From Cephalotus follicularis (Eukaryota; Streptophyta; Magnoliopsida; Oxalidales; Cephalotaceae): a stretch of 64,000 bases of DNA. Both the position numbers and the translations under genes were made by a program. The DNA lies in contig BDDD01000980.1 of assembly GCA_001972305.1 (NCBI GenBank), forward strand, positions 266,594-330,593, in the 5' to 3' direction. Shown here in pieces: positions 54,300 through 64,000 of this stretch (position 1 is the first letter of the stretch; the number at the start of each line of letters is the position of its first letter). A model generated the notes under the pieces. The model worked only from the letters and a program-made list of their open reading frames with translations. It ran no database searches and had not been told where the DNA came from.

Positions 54300-55600
54300 C
54301 TAGAACAAGTGCGGGTAGCGTTCTCGGATGTCCTCCTCACGCTTCCAAGTTGCTTCATCCAGTCGGTGGAATTGCCATTGAACCTTGACCATGGAGACGG
54401 TTCGGTTCCTCAAAGTCTGCGTCTTCCGGTCAAGAATCCGCACAGGCAACTCCTCACAGGATAGATCATCTCGCATCGGAACAGTATCATGATCCAGGAC
54501 ATGTGACGGGTCCGGGACATATCTCCTCAGCATCGATACATGGAAGACGTCGTGCACGTTTGACAGTGCAGGAGGTAAGGCAAGCTGGTAGCTACCTCCC
54601 CAACTCTCTCTAGAATCTCGAAAGGACCAATGTAGCGAGGAGCTAATTTGCCCTTTCTCCCAAACCTTCGCACGCCCTTCCATGGTGAAACCTTCAAGAA
54701 CACATAATCACCCACACTGAAGGTTAAAGGCCTTCTCTTGACACTGTTCGTATAGCTCTTCTGCCGACTCTAAGCAGCAAGCAGCTTCTTCTTGATCGAC
54801 CTGATCTTCTCTGAAGTTTCCTCCACTAACTCGGTCCTGAGTAAAGGTCGCTGCCCGACCTCATCCCAACACACAGGAGATCTGCACTTCCTCCCATACA
54901 GTGCCTCAAACGGTGCCATGCCGATACTGGAATGATAGCTGTTATTGTAAGAGAACTCTGTCAGAGGGATGTGATCCTCCCAGGTACCAGCAAAATCAAT
55001 AACCCAAGCCCGCAGCATATCCTCCAAGGTCTGGATGGTACGCTCAGACTGCCCATCGGTCTGAGAGTGGAAGGCAGTACTCAAGTTCAGCTTCGTCCCG
55101 AAAGCTGTTTGAAATCTCTTCCAAAAGTTGGAAGTGAAGATAGCATCTCTATCACATACGATGCTGACTGGAACCCCGTGTAGCCTCACTATCTCCTTCA
55201 CATACAACCGAGCCAACTTGCTCGCAGAATCAGTAACGTGTGTAGGCAGAAAGTTCACTGATTTGGCGAGTCTATCCACGATAACCCACACGGCGTTATG
55301 ACGGTTCCGAGTCAGAGGAAAACCTAAAACAAAATCCATCATAACATGTTCCCACTTCCACTCTGGAATTGGCAAAGGTTGCAGCAACCCTGTCGGTCTC
55401 TGGTGCTCGGCCTTAACTGTCTGGCAAGTCAAACACCTTGCCACATACTCTGCGATCTCCCACTTCATGTCGGGCCACCAATAACACTTCTTCATGTCTT
55501 GGTACATTTTAGTGCTACCAGGATGAATACTGAACAGAGATTTATGAGCCCCGCAAAGTAGTTCACCCTTCAACCTCGGTTCGTTCGGAAGACATACACG
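54300..55600 (-). pseudogene. Integrase with chromodomain-like end, element H
   Basis: Minus strand. Zinc region [10 protein letters not shown] ... CLTCQ, core [19 protein letters not shown] and GQSER with the DD35E spacing, then [14 protein letters not shown] and APRYIGPFEILERVG. A TAG stop lies at 54770-54772 (CAA/CAG in relatives). A one-base loss near 54595 shifts the frame inside [10 protein letters not shown]. The tail (SMVKVQWQFHRLDEAT ... RYPHLF) is chromodomain-like and closes with a normal stop before 54300. Apart from these two breaks the domain is complete. Confidence 0.9.
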
Positions 55601-57227
55601 TCCCCGATACCTCAGAATACCATCGTCATGCTCTCGAAAATCGGACTCCGAATCCAGGTTCTCTCGGATCCGCTGCAATTCAGGATCATGTGGTTGTGCA
55701 TCTTTGATGTGATGCATTAACTCAGGTTGTACCTGCATGTCAGCTAAAAAGATCCTCGGTGCCTGATTAAATGGAGACCACTCTTGGAAGTCTTCCAGCA
55801 TCTTCCATTGCAACACCAACGCACTGGCAAGCATAGCCTTGCGGCTCAGGGCATCAGTGACTACATTCGGCTTCCCCGGGTGATACTGTACACTGTAGTC
55901 ATAATCATTGAAAAACTCTACCCACCCGCGCTGTCTCATGTTCAGAGTGTCCTGACAAAATAGGTACTTCAAGCTTTTATGATCGGTAAAGATCTCAAAC
56001 TGCGCCCTATAAAGATAGTGCCTCCACTTCTGAAGGGCGAAGACAATAGCTACAAGCTCAAGGTCATGAGTCGGGTAGTTTTCTTCATACGGCTTAAGCT
56101 TCCACGAAGCATAAGCGATCACTCTGCCTCGCTGCATCAAGACACAGCCCAATCCCTTACCCGATGCATCACTGTAGACTGCGAAGCCTTCATTACCCTT
56201 AGGTAATGCCAAGATAGGAGCGAAAACCAACCGATCCTTCAGTTCACGGAAACTGGCTTCACAATCTTCGTCCCAGACAAACAAGGTTTTCTTCTGGGTA
56301 AGTCTAGTCAAGGGCTCAGCTATCCTTGAGAAGTTCTGGATAAACCTCCTGTAATACCCTGCCAATCCAAGGAAACTGCGCACTTCTGTCACATTCTTCG
56401 GTTGTGGCCAGTCCCGCACCACTTCAGTCTTTGACGGATCCACCATCAAACCTGCTCCAGATACGATGTGACCAAGAAAGATCACATGGTCAAGCCAGAA
56501 TTCACACTTGCCGAACTTGGTGTACAACCGATGCTCTCTGAGAACCTGCAATACTAGTCTCAGGTGATGAGTGTGCTCCTCCTCACTCCTCGAATATACC
56601 AGTATATCATCAATGAACACCATGACAAACTGGTCCAGGTATGGCCGAAATACGTCATTCATCAATGACATAAAAGCTGCCGGTGCATTGGTAACACCAA
56701 ATGGCATCACCAAGAACTCATAATGACCATACCGTGTTCGAAAGGCAGTCTTCTCAATGTCTCCTTCCCTTACTCTCACTTGGTGATATCCTGACCTCAA
56801 GTTGAGCTTGGAAAACACCCTCGATCCCTGCAACTGATCAAACAAATCCTCAATGTGGGGTAAAGGATACTTGTTCTTGATAGTTGCCTTGTTCAACATT
56901 CTGTAGTCGATGCAGAGCCTCATCGACCCATCCTTCTTCTTAACAAACAAAACAGGCGCACCCCATGGAGAAACGTTGGGCCTTACAAAACCCTTATCAA
57001 TCAGGTCTTGTAACTGTAGCTTCAGCTCTCGCAACTCAGCCGGAGCCATCCGATAAGGTGATTTAGAGATAGGAGCCGTTCCAGGAACAAGATCAATAAC
57101 GAACTCCATACTCCTCTTCGGTGGCAAGGATCCCAAGTCATCAGGAAACACATCCAAAAATTCGTACACAACTGGAATTTCCTCCAAGCTCACGCTTTTC
57201 TCCTTCCTTCGATCAATCACATAGGCC
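55601..57227 (-). pseudogene. Reverse transcriptase and RNase H of element H (open but RT active site altered)
   Basis: Part of an 816-residue uninterrupted frame (57220 to 54770). Measured from the Met at 57220, motifs are [19 protein letters not shown] (59-78), [17 protein letters not shown] (83-99), [12 protein letters not shown] (136-147), FGVTNAP (174-180) and [10 protein letters not shown] (201-210). Motif A reads Leu-Asn-Leu: the catalytic Asp found in A, B, E and F is Asn at residue 140. RNase H keeps its acidic residues in [21 protein letters not shown] and TDALSR. So the longest open frame in the window is still predicted inactive for reverse transcription. Confidence 0.9.
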
Positions 57228-57740
57228 AGTTATCCCTCGCATCCCTTCTCTAGGTATCTCGATTCTCGGATAAAAGATATGATCGGTGTCGAGAACCCCT
57301 TGTCTCCCTTGAACTGAAAAGTCGTTCCGTCGGGCAGACAAAAATCCACAGTCTTATGGTAACAATCCATACGAGCACGGTGCGCTGATAGCCAATCCAT
57401 TCCCAATATAACATCGAAGTCACGGATAGGCAACACTATCAAATCTGCATACAAAGGAATGCCTGCCATAGACATCTCACAACCTCTATATACTGAGTCA
57501 GTATACATAGAAGTCCCAATCGGTGTGCTTACATCAAGTATATAAGACATGTAGTCAGGGGTGACATCTAAGCAAGATGTAAAATGTGCAGATATAAAGG
57601 AATGCGATGCTCCAGAATCCATCAGTACTCTAGCAGAAAAACCATATATATACAGAGTACCTCTAACAACAGAAGTTGACTCTGGAACCTCAGTCTGAGC
57701 AAGTACAAAAACTCTACCTTTTGCGATGCCCTTGCCGGTG
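57228..57740 (-). pseudogene. Protease domain of element H (active site intact)
   Basis: Minus strand. [23 protein letters not shown], then LMDSGASHSFI with the intact catalytic Asp (codon 57617-57619), and [24 protein letters not shown] stop at about 57228 breaks the linker YLEKGCEG-LAYV that leads into RT. It serves as the reference for the altered active sites of A (Glu) and B (Pro). Confidence 0.88.
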
Positions 57741-58852
57741 TACCTCCTCTGGGATGGTCCCGCAGCAGCACCACTACTGCTCCCCGGCCCAGTAGGCGCT
57801 GTAGCAGAACTCTTAGGGCAATCCTTCACTGAATGACTCGGTGCCCCGCACCTCAAACACCAGCCGTTGAACCTCCATCATTCTTTCTGTTGGTGACCAG
57901 TACGACCACAATAATAGCATCCTCCAGATCTAGCATTACTCCCCTGGCTGGGAGTACCCTGCGAAGCTGTCTGTTGAGTCTTGTTCTGTGACGACTTCGT
58001 TGGAGAACCACCATCTTGCCATTTCAACGATGCTGGTCGGGACTGTGTAGGACTCTGTTTACTCTCTTTTGTGCGAGCTCTCTCAGCCCGGTCCTCACTG
58101 GATATCGTCTCCAAAAGTCTAGCTTTCTGAGCAACCTCCACAAAAGTCCTCAGCTCCATTGCTCTAATCCTTGACAGAAGATCCGGTCGCAACCCTCTCA
58201 GGAACCTCCGTATCTTCTTCACTTCGTCAGCTACCAGATAAGGTGAATGTCTGGCCAGCTCCATGAACCTTCCTTGATACTCAGCAACAGTCATCTCTCC
58301 CTGTCGTAACTCCAAGAGCTCAGTCTCTCATCGCTCTTGCTCAATACCTGGAACATAAGTCTCCAAGAACTCTGCCTGGAATCTGTCCCAAGTGGTGTCC
58401 AGTCTCTGTGATTCCTACTTTGCTTTAACCATTTCCCACCAATGAGTGGCCTCACCCCATAGGCGATACACAACAAACTTCAACTTCTGAGCATCAGTAC
58501 AGCCCATCACTGCAAAGATCTTCTCCAGGTCTTGCAGCCATCTCTCAGCAATCGTAGCATCAAGTTCTCCCTTGAAGCTGGGTGGATTCAGCCTCATGAA
58601 CTTCTCAATATCTCTCCCAAAACCATCCTCTCCCGGGCAGTGGTCGGGAGCTCCGCGTTGCGGTCGAGCCTGCGTGTGATACTGGCGCATCTCCTCCGCA
58701 TTAGCCCGATTAAAGGCCATCTGCTGCTGAAAGTAGTCTGCGATCCGAGCCATCGGATCTCTGTCATCTTGGGGAAAATTCATCCCTTGCGGAACATTTT
58801 CCTCCTCAGGGGCATTAGCTCTAGCCCTTGCACGAGTTCTCTTTCTGTCCAT
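57741..58852 (-). pseudogene. gag of element H (three stops, no frameshift)
   Basis: Minus strand, start at 58852 (Met-Asp-Arg-Lys-Arg-Thr-Arg), chosen because A, B, C and F start with the same Met-Asp-basic pattern; ten upstream codons are also open. Motifs: RIADYFQQQMAFN, FMRLNPPSFKGELDATIAERWLQDLEKIF, YRLWGEATHWWE, EMTVAEYQGRFMELARHS, GLRPDLLSRIRAMEL, then a Ser/Gln-rich linker and knuckles CYYCGRTGHQQKE(stop) and CLRCGAPSHSVKDC. In-frame stops are at 58413, about 58328 (CGA to TGA) and 57878 (in the last Cys of knuckle 1). Everything is in the same frame as protease and RT. Confidence 0.89.
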
Positions 58853-58947
58853 TTTCCTATAAGAAGATTGACGGTTAGTCACGACTTTAGGAAAAAAAAT
58901 TCATTAATTTCCAAGGAAAGTATCCTAGCTAAGCATATATGGAATAT

Positions 58948-58959
58948 GCTCTGATACCA
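58948..58959 (-). other. Primer-binding site of element H (initiator tRNA-Met)
   Basis: The minus strand reads TGGTATCAGAGC, 3 bases inside the 5' LTR edge. Confidence 0.92.
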
Positions 58960-58962
58960 CTC

Positions 58963-60580
58963 TGTCACACCCCGTTCAAGAGAAACGTAACATTAAAGCG
59001 GTAAAGGCAATTAACATAGAACACAGCTCATGCAAAAACCATAAAACTTAAAACTTTTTCCAAAGTACAACAGTTGCGGAAGCATAACAGAACATAAGCT
59101 GTAAACATGTAACGTGCGTCCCATACCGCACGCTACCCCAAATAATCCAACATTGTTAATCGCCCGTAAATGGAGCGTGAATTACAGTACAAGATAAAAA
59201 TCCTTCAGAAACAAAACTATAACAATGGTACATCCGAAAACCATAAGTTTAATACAAAGCAGGAGAATAAGAAAAAACAAGATCATAATAACTTGATCTT
59301 CATCCATGTCAGTCCAACCGGTCCACTGCATCAATCTGTAAGGTAGGGGGTTAGCCTTTGTCCTCACTCGGCTAAGTCATAAAAGCAGTTCGGGATTAAC
59401 ATTAAATGCATGTCATGATATGAATGCATAAATGATGTAGTGTAAGAAAACCAGTTCTTATATATATCAGAAATATATATATTTTAACAGTACAGTAAAA
59501 TAGCAGTGGGTACATATATAAGAAAATATATGTATGCAGGATCAGTAGAGTCGTAACCCGGCCAGGGCTACATCAACAAACACAGGAATGCCCGAGAAGG
59601 ACCAACAGGCAGTACAGGATGTCCACATAGGACTACAACAGGCAGGATGTCCACATAGGACCACAACAGGCAGTATGTGTAGCGCCGCCAACTCCTGGCC
59701 CCATGCTACACTCCCACTCCGGCCCCTACATTAGGCACCCGAGCGAGGCAACAGTACAGTGAGTTACCCAGCCATACTCCTGGCCCCTAGGTCAACCCTC
59801 CACTAGTCGGCGCTGGCAGTCTCCGCCATGCAACTAGTGGTTCAAGCACAATCACATAGCAATTCACAGAGCACATAGTGAATTCAAGCAGTACAGTACA
59901 GTAAACAATAGTGATCGATTTGATCCACAACAGGCAGGTTATTTCCAAAATGTTTCCAAAGGTGACAACATTTGAAATATATATTTTCTATAGAAAATAC
60001 TTGTAAACAGTTTCAGTAGTGTGAATTGTTTACCAGTTCGTTCGAAAATACGTTATTAATCATTACATATTTCCATACTCAAAATAGCACATTCCGAGTT
60101 CATAAATGCATTTCTAAATATCCAAACTTTAGAAATCATAAACAATTCACAAACAGTATACAATCAGGCAGTAAACAGTGCATATGCAATGCATACAAAT
60201 GCTCCAATGCATTCCAACAGGAATAGGGATCGTTTCGTATCGTTTTAGGCCAAACAGAAGCCAACCAGTCAACTGGAATCCTCACCAGTCGACTGTTCTG
60301 GGTCAAGCATTATGAGTAGTCGACTGGTTCCTTCTACCAGTCGACTGTCCATTAGGCAGTCGGCTGTTGTACTTCAACAGTCGACTGTTCCAGTACTCAC
60401 ACACGATGGCCCTCCATACCAGTCGACTGCCTCCAGAATAATCACCAAGTAATCACACTTCTAAGTACATAAAAGATTAAAACAACGTCATCCAATTCGG
60501 AAACCCATATTTTATTAATTCCACAATTCAAATACAATTACATTGTGAAATTACAATACAGGAAAATCTCGGGCGTTACA
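58963..60580 (-). repeat. Element H 5' LTR (1618 bp, internal deletion)
   Basis: Same ends as the left LTR, but the segment matching 53018-54084 is missing. The deletion takes out the predicted TATA box, the candidate splice donor and two of the three palindrome groups. The phased group at 60285-60385, the TTAGCC repeat (59351-59375) and both terminal stems (59023-59132) remain. Confidence 0.93.
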
Positions 60581-60653
60581 CATGCATTGCATTCCATGTA
60601 GTATACATGTTAGTAATGCCCTAACCTTGCATGTAAAGGTAGATGGTGCCTCC
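60581..60653 (+). pseudogene. Element G leader end and first gag codons
   Basis: Continues the G leader after H (CATGCATTGCATTCCATG, as E at 45250-45270). The ATG at 60643 gives Met-Val-Pro-Pro and is then cut by element J. Confidence 0.8.
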
Positions 60654-62273
60654 TGATAAGCATTAAAATGTGTGATTTTAATGATTTATTTATTATCTTT
60701 TTATGCTTGGAATAGACTATTGTGGTGGTGTTTATGAGATTTTCGGGTATTATGATTATTATTTCGGAATAAGAAAAAATGGAGCTAAAACGTTACTTTT
60801 CGAGTTAAAGTGGTTTGAAGTCAACGATCGGTTAAAGAGTGCACCCACTTAAGTGAGAGAAGTCAAAATTTAAGGCTCAGAAGATATTGAATATTGGGCT
60901 CATTTTGTGCGTAGAATTATTTGGAGCACTTTTAGTTGTTGGTCCGATTTATTCTGAAGTTCCGATGAAAAGATATTGCAAGAAAGTCAATGTTGAAACA
61001 TTTGAAGCCATGCGCCACGTCTCGTCATCTGCATTAATGCCGCAATTAGTCCATTCTTCATCATGCGCCTCACGAATGCAGTGTCTTCAATTAACACGTC
61101 AGGAACCCATGCATTGATACGTCACACCCCCATGCATACATTCAAGCCGCAATTCAAAGTCCATGCAGCATCCATGCGCGCTTCAAACATGAACAAAATG
61201 GCCATGCATGAATCATCCAATACACTCGAACCCATCAGCATACATATGCTCATCCCATGCAAACAATTAAAAAGCCACGACCCACCCATGCGAATAATAG
61301 GGTTTAGTCGGCTACATATATATATGGCATAAAACGAGAAAGACGACAGAATTTTGAGAACACAGTAATAAATAATGGAGACCGGACAATTAGAGAGCAG
61401 TACGTAAGAATAGCAGCATGGCAGTGGAGAAGATTGAAGGCAGAAGGTGGTTTTTAATGAAGAATTATATACGGAAAGTCGTCGTCATCTTTACCATACT
61501 CGGCTAAGTTTCTCTAATCCCTAGATGTAGATGAACCAATGTTATATATATACATTTCAGTTTTGGTTTCAAGTTTAATTGCATGTTTATGAGACATTTT
61601 TTCTTGTTAATGTAGTGACAACATTGATGAGAAGAATTTTTAATATATAAAATCTGTTTTGATGATTTATTGTTAGTAGCTTTATTTCATCTATATCATG
61701 CAATATCTTTCTATGTGATTGAACCAATGATAGCCTTTAACCAATCAACCTTTTGAGAGTATCAAGGTGTGACAGGATAGGTTGTACCTAGGTAAATCAC
61801 TAGTTTGTTGTGTTAACCAAAGACACCCTTTAACCAATCAACCTTTTGAGAGTATCGAGGTTTGACAAGATAGGTTGTACCTAGGTTAATTCGGTAATTT
61901 TCTGCGCTAAACTGAAACTTGTGCCATGAATTTGAATATATATATACATGTAGGGATTCTCACATCTACGAGATTTCTGTTTCATATTACTTTTCTTATT
62001 TATTTATTTTGTTAGTTTACGTTAGATATTTAATTTGAATTGTTTAGTTTTTCATTAAATTAGTTTAATTCAAAACCAATCCTTTTTTCAATTCATTCTA
62101 TTTGCATTGTTAACTTAGATTAAATTAATTTCGTATTTGTTATTTTTGTTTAGTTGCATCCAAAGTTTATTTTTATAGCATCTCCTTTCAGCTCTTCGTG
62201 GGAACGATCCCTACTTCCACTTGCTAAATTGTTAGATTAGGGTAATTTTGATTCGGCCTAACGACACCCATCA
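60654..62273 (+). repeat. Element J 5' LTR (1620 bp)
   Basis: Starts TGATAAGCATT. The word TTTTTATGCTTGGAATAGAC near 60698 is shared with the solo LTR at 28175. It contains a cluster of CATGC words (61010-61260), and a 93-bp tandem duplication (61734-61826 and 61827-61893; CCTTTAACCAATCAACC in each). The open frames at 60887-61332 fall in the LTR and match nothing I know. Confidence 0.83.
61734..61893 (+). repeat. 93-bp tandem duplication in the J LTR
   Basis: Two units begin at 61734 and 61827; the second is shorter. Shared words include TTTTGAGAGTATC and GATAGGTTGTACCTAGG. Confidence 0.85.
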
Positions 62274-62279
62274 AAATTT

Positions 62280-62292
62280 TGGCGCCGTTGCC
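62280..62292 (+). other. Primer-binding site of element J (tRNA-Asp type)
   Basis: TGGCGCCGTTGCC, the characteristic Athila/Tat primer-binding site, 6 bases after the LTR end. Confidence 0.88.
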
Positions 62293-62385
62293 AGGGAGCG
62301 AAGTGAGTGTCATAAAAATAGCTAAGGGAGCTTAGTTATTAAAAAAAACCTTAGGAAATTTTCTTTTTTCATTGTAGATATATGC

Positions 62386-64000
62386 ATGCTAGGCCGCCGA
62401 TCGTTGGATGCCGAAGTAGTTACTTGCGACCTAGAGATTGAAATAACTTTAGCTGGTATTAGAGCGAATAACAGAATGGGTGAAAATTATGACGCACCCC
62501 AAAGAAGGCCCTTAATCAAACATTTTACCCCGCGTGCATATACCACCGCTTCATGTATTAGGGTGCCTACTGTCCAAGCTGCTCAATATGAGATTAAGTC
62601 CAGTATTATTCAGATGTTACCATCCTTTTATGGACTTGCTAATGAGGAACCGTACAAGCATTTGGATGAATTCATTGAGACTTGCTCCACGTTTAAAATT
62701 CAGAATTTGTCGGTGGATGCCCTTAAGTTGATCTTATTTCCATTCTCATTGAAAGATAGAGCTAAACAATGGGTACATTCCTTAGACTCCATAATCATCA
62801 CCACGTAGGCACAATTATAGCACGAGTTCCTCAAGAAATATTTTCCCATAGGCCGAACTAACCAGATAAGACGAACTCTCACTAGCTTTTTGCAACAAGA
62901 TGGTGAGCAGTTCCATGAGTCATGGGAAAGATTAAAGGAACTCGTTCGAAAATGTCCCCATCATGTCGTTCCTAAATGGCAGTTAGTCCAATGCTTCTAT
63001 GATGGACTGATCGCACAAAATAAACAGATGGTGGATGCTTCTTGTGGAGGTATATTCATGCATAAAAGTGCAGATGAAGCTTGACAATTATTTGAGGCCC
63101 TTAGCGAGAACTCTTTACACCATTTATCATCCAGAATAGAGTCCTCTGCAATGGGTACTCAAAATAAAGGAGGCATATACGAGGTTAGCCAATTTGAGAC
63201 TATCAATGGCAAGGTCGACATCCTATCTCATAAATTAGATAAAGTGCTTACTATAGGGACGCTTCCTACGCAATTTACTCAGACTTCTACTGCACACGAG
63301 GCTTGCGCCTTATGTGCTAATCCGACACATTACATGAGTGATTGCCCGCTTGCTGTGCAATATCCAGAATTTATTCAAGAACAAGCGCAAGCAGTACAAG
63401 GATTCCAACGACCGGAAAATGACCCATATTCCAACACGTATAACCTGGGATGGAGGAATCACCCCAATTTTTCATGGAAGTAGCCCAATACTAGCCAGAA
63501 TCCCCCGTATAGGCAAGACAATTCCTTTCCTTATCAGAATGCCTATAGGGATGTGCAACAATCGAATTTTCCACCTCAAGTGCCCTTGTCAAATAAAGAT
63601 AAATTGGATAAGGTACTATTTGCGTTAGATGGGATCAAGAAGAATAGAAAAAAATATGATCAGATCATTCACTCCCATACCCAATCCATATCCAAATTGG
63701 AAACGCAAATAGGACATCTAGCTGATATGTTAAGAAAGAGATAAGAAAGCCACCTACCCAGTCAAGTGGTAAGAAATCCGAGAAATCAGGCTGGATAGTG
63801 TTCCTATGTAGAACAAGCCCAAGCAATTACTACCTTGAGAAGTGGTCGAGTAATCGAAGGAATGCAAGAAACTATCTCAAATCCTAATTCGATTCATGAA
63901 AAGAATCCTGGAGAGAGTATGTCCTATGAGAGTGGTGAGAAAGAGACCATTGGCCAATATGAAACGGAAGTCACTAAAGCATCCACGTCTAAAGAAAGTG
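62386..64000 (+). pseudogene. gag of element J (Athila-like, broken, runs off window)
   Basis: Structural Gag of an Athila-like element. Motifs: FYGLANEEPYKHLDEFIETCSTF, LILFPFSLKDRAKQWVHSL, EFLKKYFP, SWERLKELVRKCPHH, FYDGLIAQNKQMVDASCGG and a zinc knuckle CX2CX4HX4C (CALCANPTHYMSDC, about 63303-63344). LPSQVVRNPRN and ITTLRSGRVIE near the window end mark the approach to the protease. All pieces are in one frame, broken by stops at 62806, 62818, 63082, 63481, 63742 and 63796, with no frameshift seen. A start at 62386 is the first Met of this frame; an earlier one cannot be excluded. Confidence 0.85.

Larger units (their letters stand above)
51565..60580 (-). mobile_element. Element H: youngest-looking, near-complete Tekay/Del-like element (reverse)
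   Basis: Reverse orientation: 5' LTR at the right (58963-60580), primer-binding site, one-frame gag-pol, purine tract and 3' LTR at the left (51565-54254), TSD CATGC. By-eye LTR differences in the first 215 bp are 5 (about 2%). The 5' LTR lacks 1067 bp found in the 3' LTR. Gag-pol has five in-frame stops and one frameshift. Confidence 0.95.
48300..60653 (+). mobile_element. Element G: E-family element inserted in E, itself interrupted by H and J
   Basis: LTR 48300-51492, primer-binding site, leader to 51564, then element H, then leader and first gag codons 60581-60653 (ATG at 60643), then J. Because a primer-binding site follows the LTR, this is a 5' LTR of a new element rather than the 3' LTR of E. 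The TSD candidate at its left is GCGGT (48295-48299); the right copy is outside the window. Confidence 0.82.
60654..64000 (+). mobile_element. Element J: Athila-like Ty3/gypsy element, 5' part
   Basis: LTR 60654-62273 with TGAT...ATCA ends, tRNA-Asp primer-binding site, and a gag frame running off the window. Preceding CCTCC (60649-60653) is the expected left TSD; the right copy is outside. The Gag and the TTGGCGCCGTTGCC site place it in the Athila/Tat (OTA) group, unlike all other elements here. Confidence 0.87.

Noticed and set aside
60887-61332. Possible small protein genes in the J LTR
   Set aside because: Inside an LTR with repetitive CATGC words; no recognisable domain.
1-64000. tRNA or rRNA genes, or an intact host gene
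   Set aside because: tRNA-like matches are only the short primer-binding sites. All recognisable coding belongs to retrotransposons, apart from the fragment at 35128-35509.

Overview
This window is plant nuclear DNA made almost entirely of LTR retrotransposons. I see no intact host gene, tRNA, rRNA or prokaryotic feature. The evidence is Ty3/gypsy gag-pol homology, primer-binding sites for plant initiator tRNA-Met or tRNA-Asp, LTR pairs of 2-3 kb, 5-bp target-site duplications (TSDs), and extensive nesting. Most elements look like chromoviruses of the Tekay/Del type (about 9 kb, LTRs of 2.2-2.7 kb, divergent C-terminal chromodomain-like end). The rightmost element is Athila-like (OTA group). 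The pattern fits a large, repeat-rich seed-plant genome; the species cannot be told from the sequence.

Layout. Element C (1-909, resuming 25754-26208 and 34623-34783) is the oldest layer of the left half. Element B (910-25753, TSD ACTTA) sits in its gag. B itself was hit three times: a reverse-oriented solo LTR S1a (1427-4912, TSD GAAGA) and complete element A (4971-14196, TSD ATTTC) lie in its 5' LTR, and a forward solo LTR S2 (20849-23616, TSD AGAGC) lies in its 3' LTR. A reverse element D (about 26209-34622, gag plus 5' LTR only) follows. Its LTR carries an Athila-like solo LTR (28175-29572, TSD ACACC) and a second S1 solo LTR, S1b (30849-34079, TSD TGTGG). Then come a small non-LTR-type zinc-knuckle/RNase H fragment (35128-35509), a truncated solo-LTR copy (35780-36197) and element F (36198-41709). 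F's 3' LTR is broken by an A-type LTR start (I, 41710-42065), which is broken by element E (42066-48299). E is broken in its RNase H region by element G (5' LTR 48300-51492). G is broken by reverse element H (51565-60580, TSD CATGC) and, a few codons into its gag, by Athila-like element J (60654 to the window end).

No gag-pol here is functional; each bears nonsense codons, frameshifts, deletions or lost catalytic residues. By-eye LTR divergence over the first 170-215 bp (H about 2%, A about 4%, B about 7%) agrees with the nesting order.

The most interesting signals are non-coding and shared between LTR families. (1) Arrays of a palindromic GTCGAC-type site are spaced 20-22 bp, two DNA helical turns. 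(2) Two inverted repeats lie in the last 130-180 bp of the LTRs just before the primer-binding site, and their stems change sequence between families while staying complementary, as expected for a selected RNA or DNA structure. (3) A conserved inverted repeat upstream contains a branch-point-like CTAAC followed by a CAG acceptor, with a conserved AAG|GTAG donor 1.2-1.5 kb earlier, suggesting a spliced leader intron inside the LTR.
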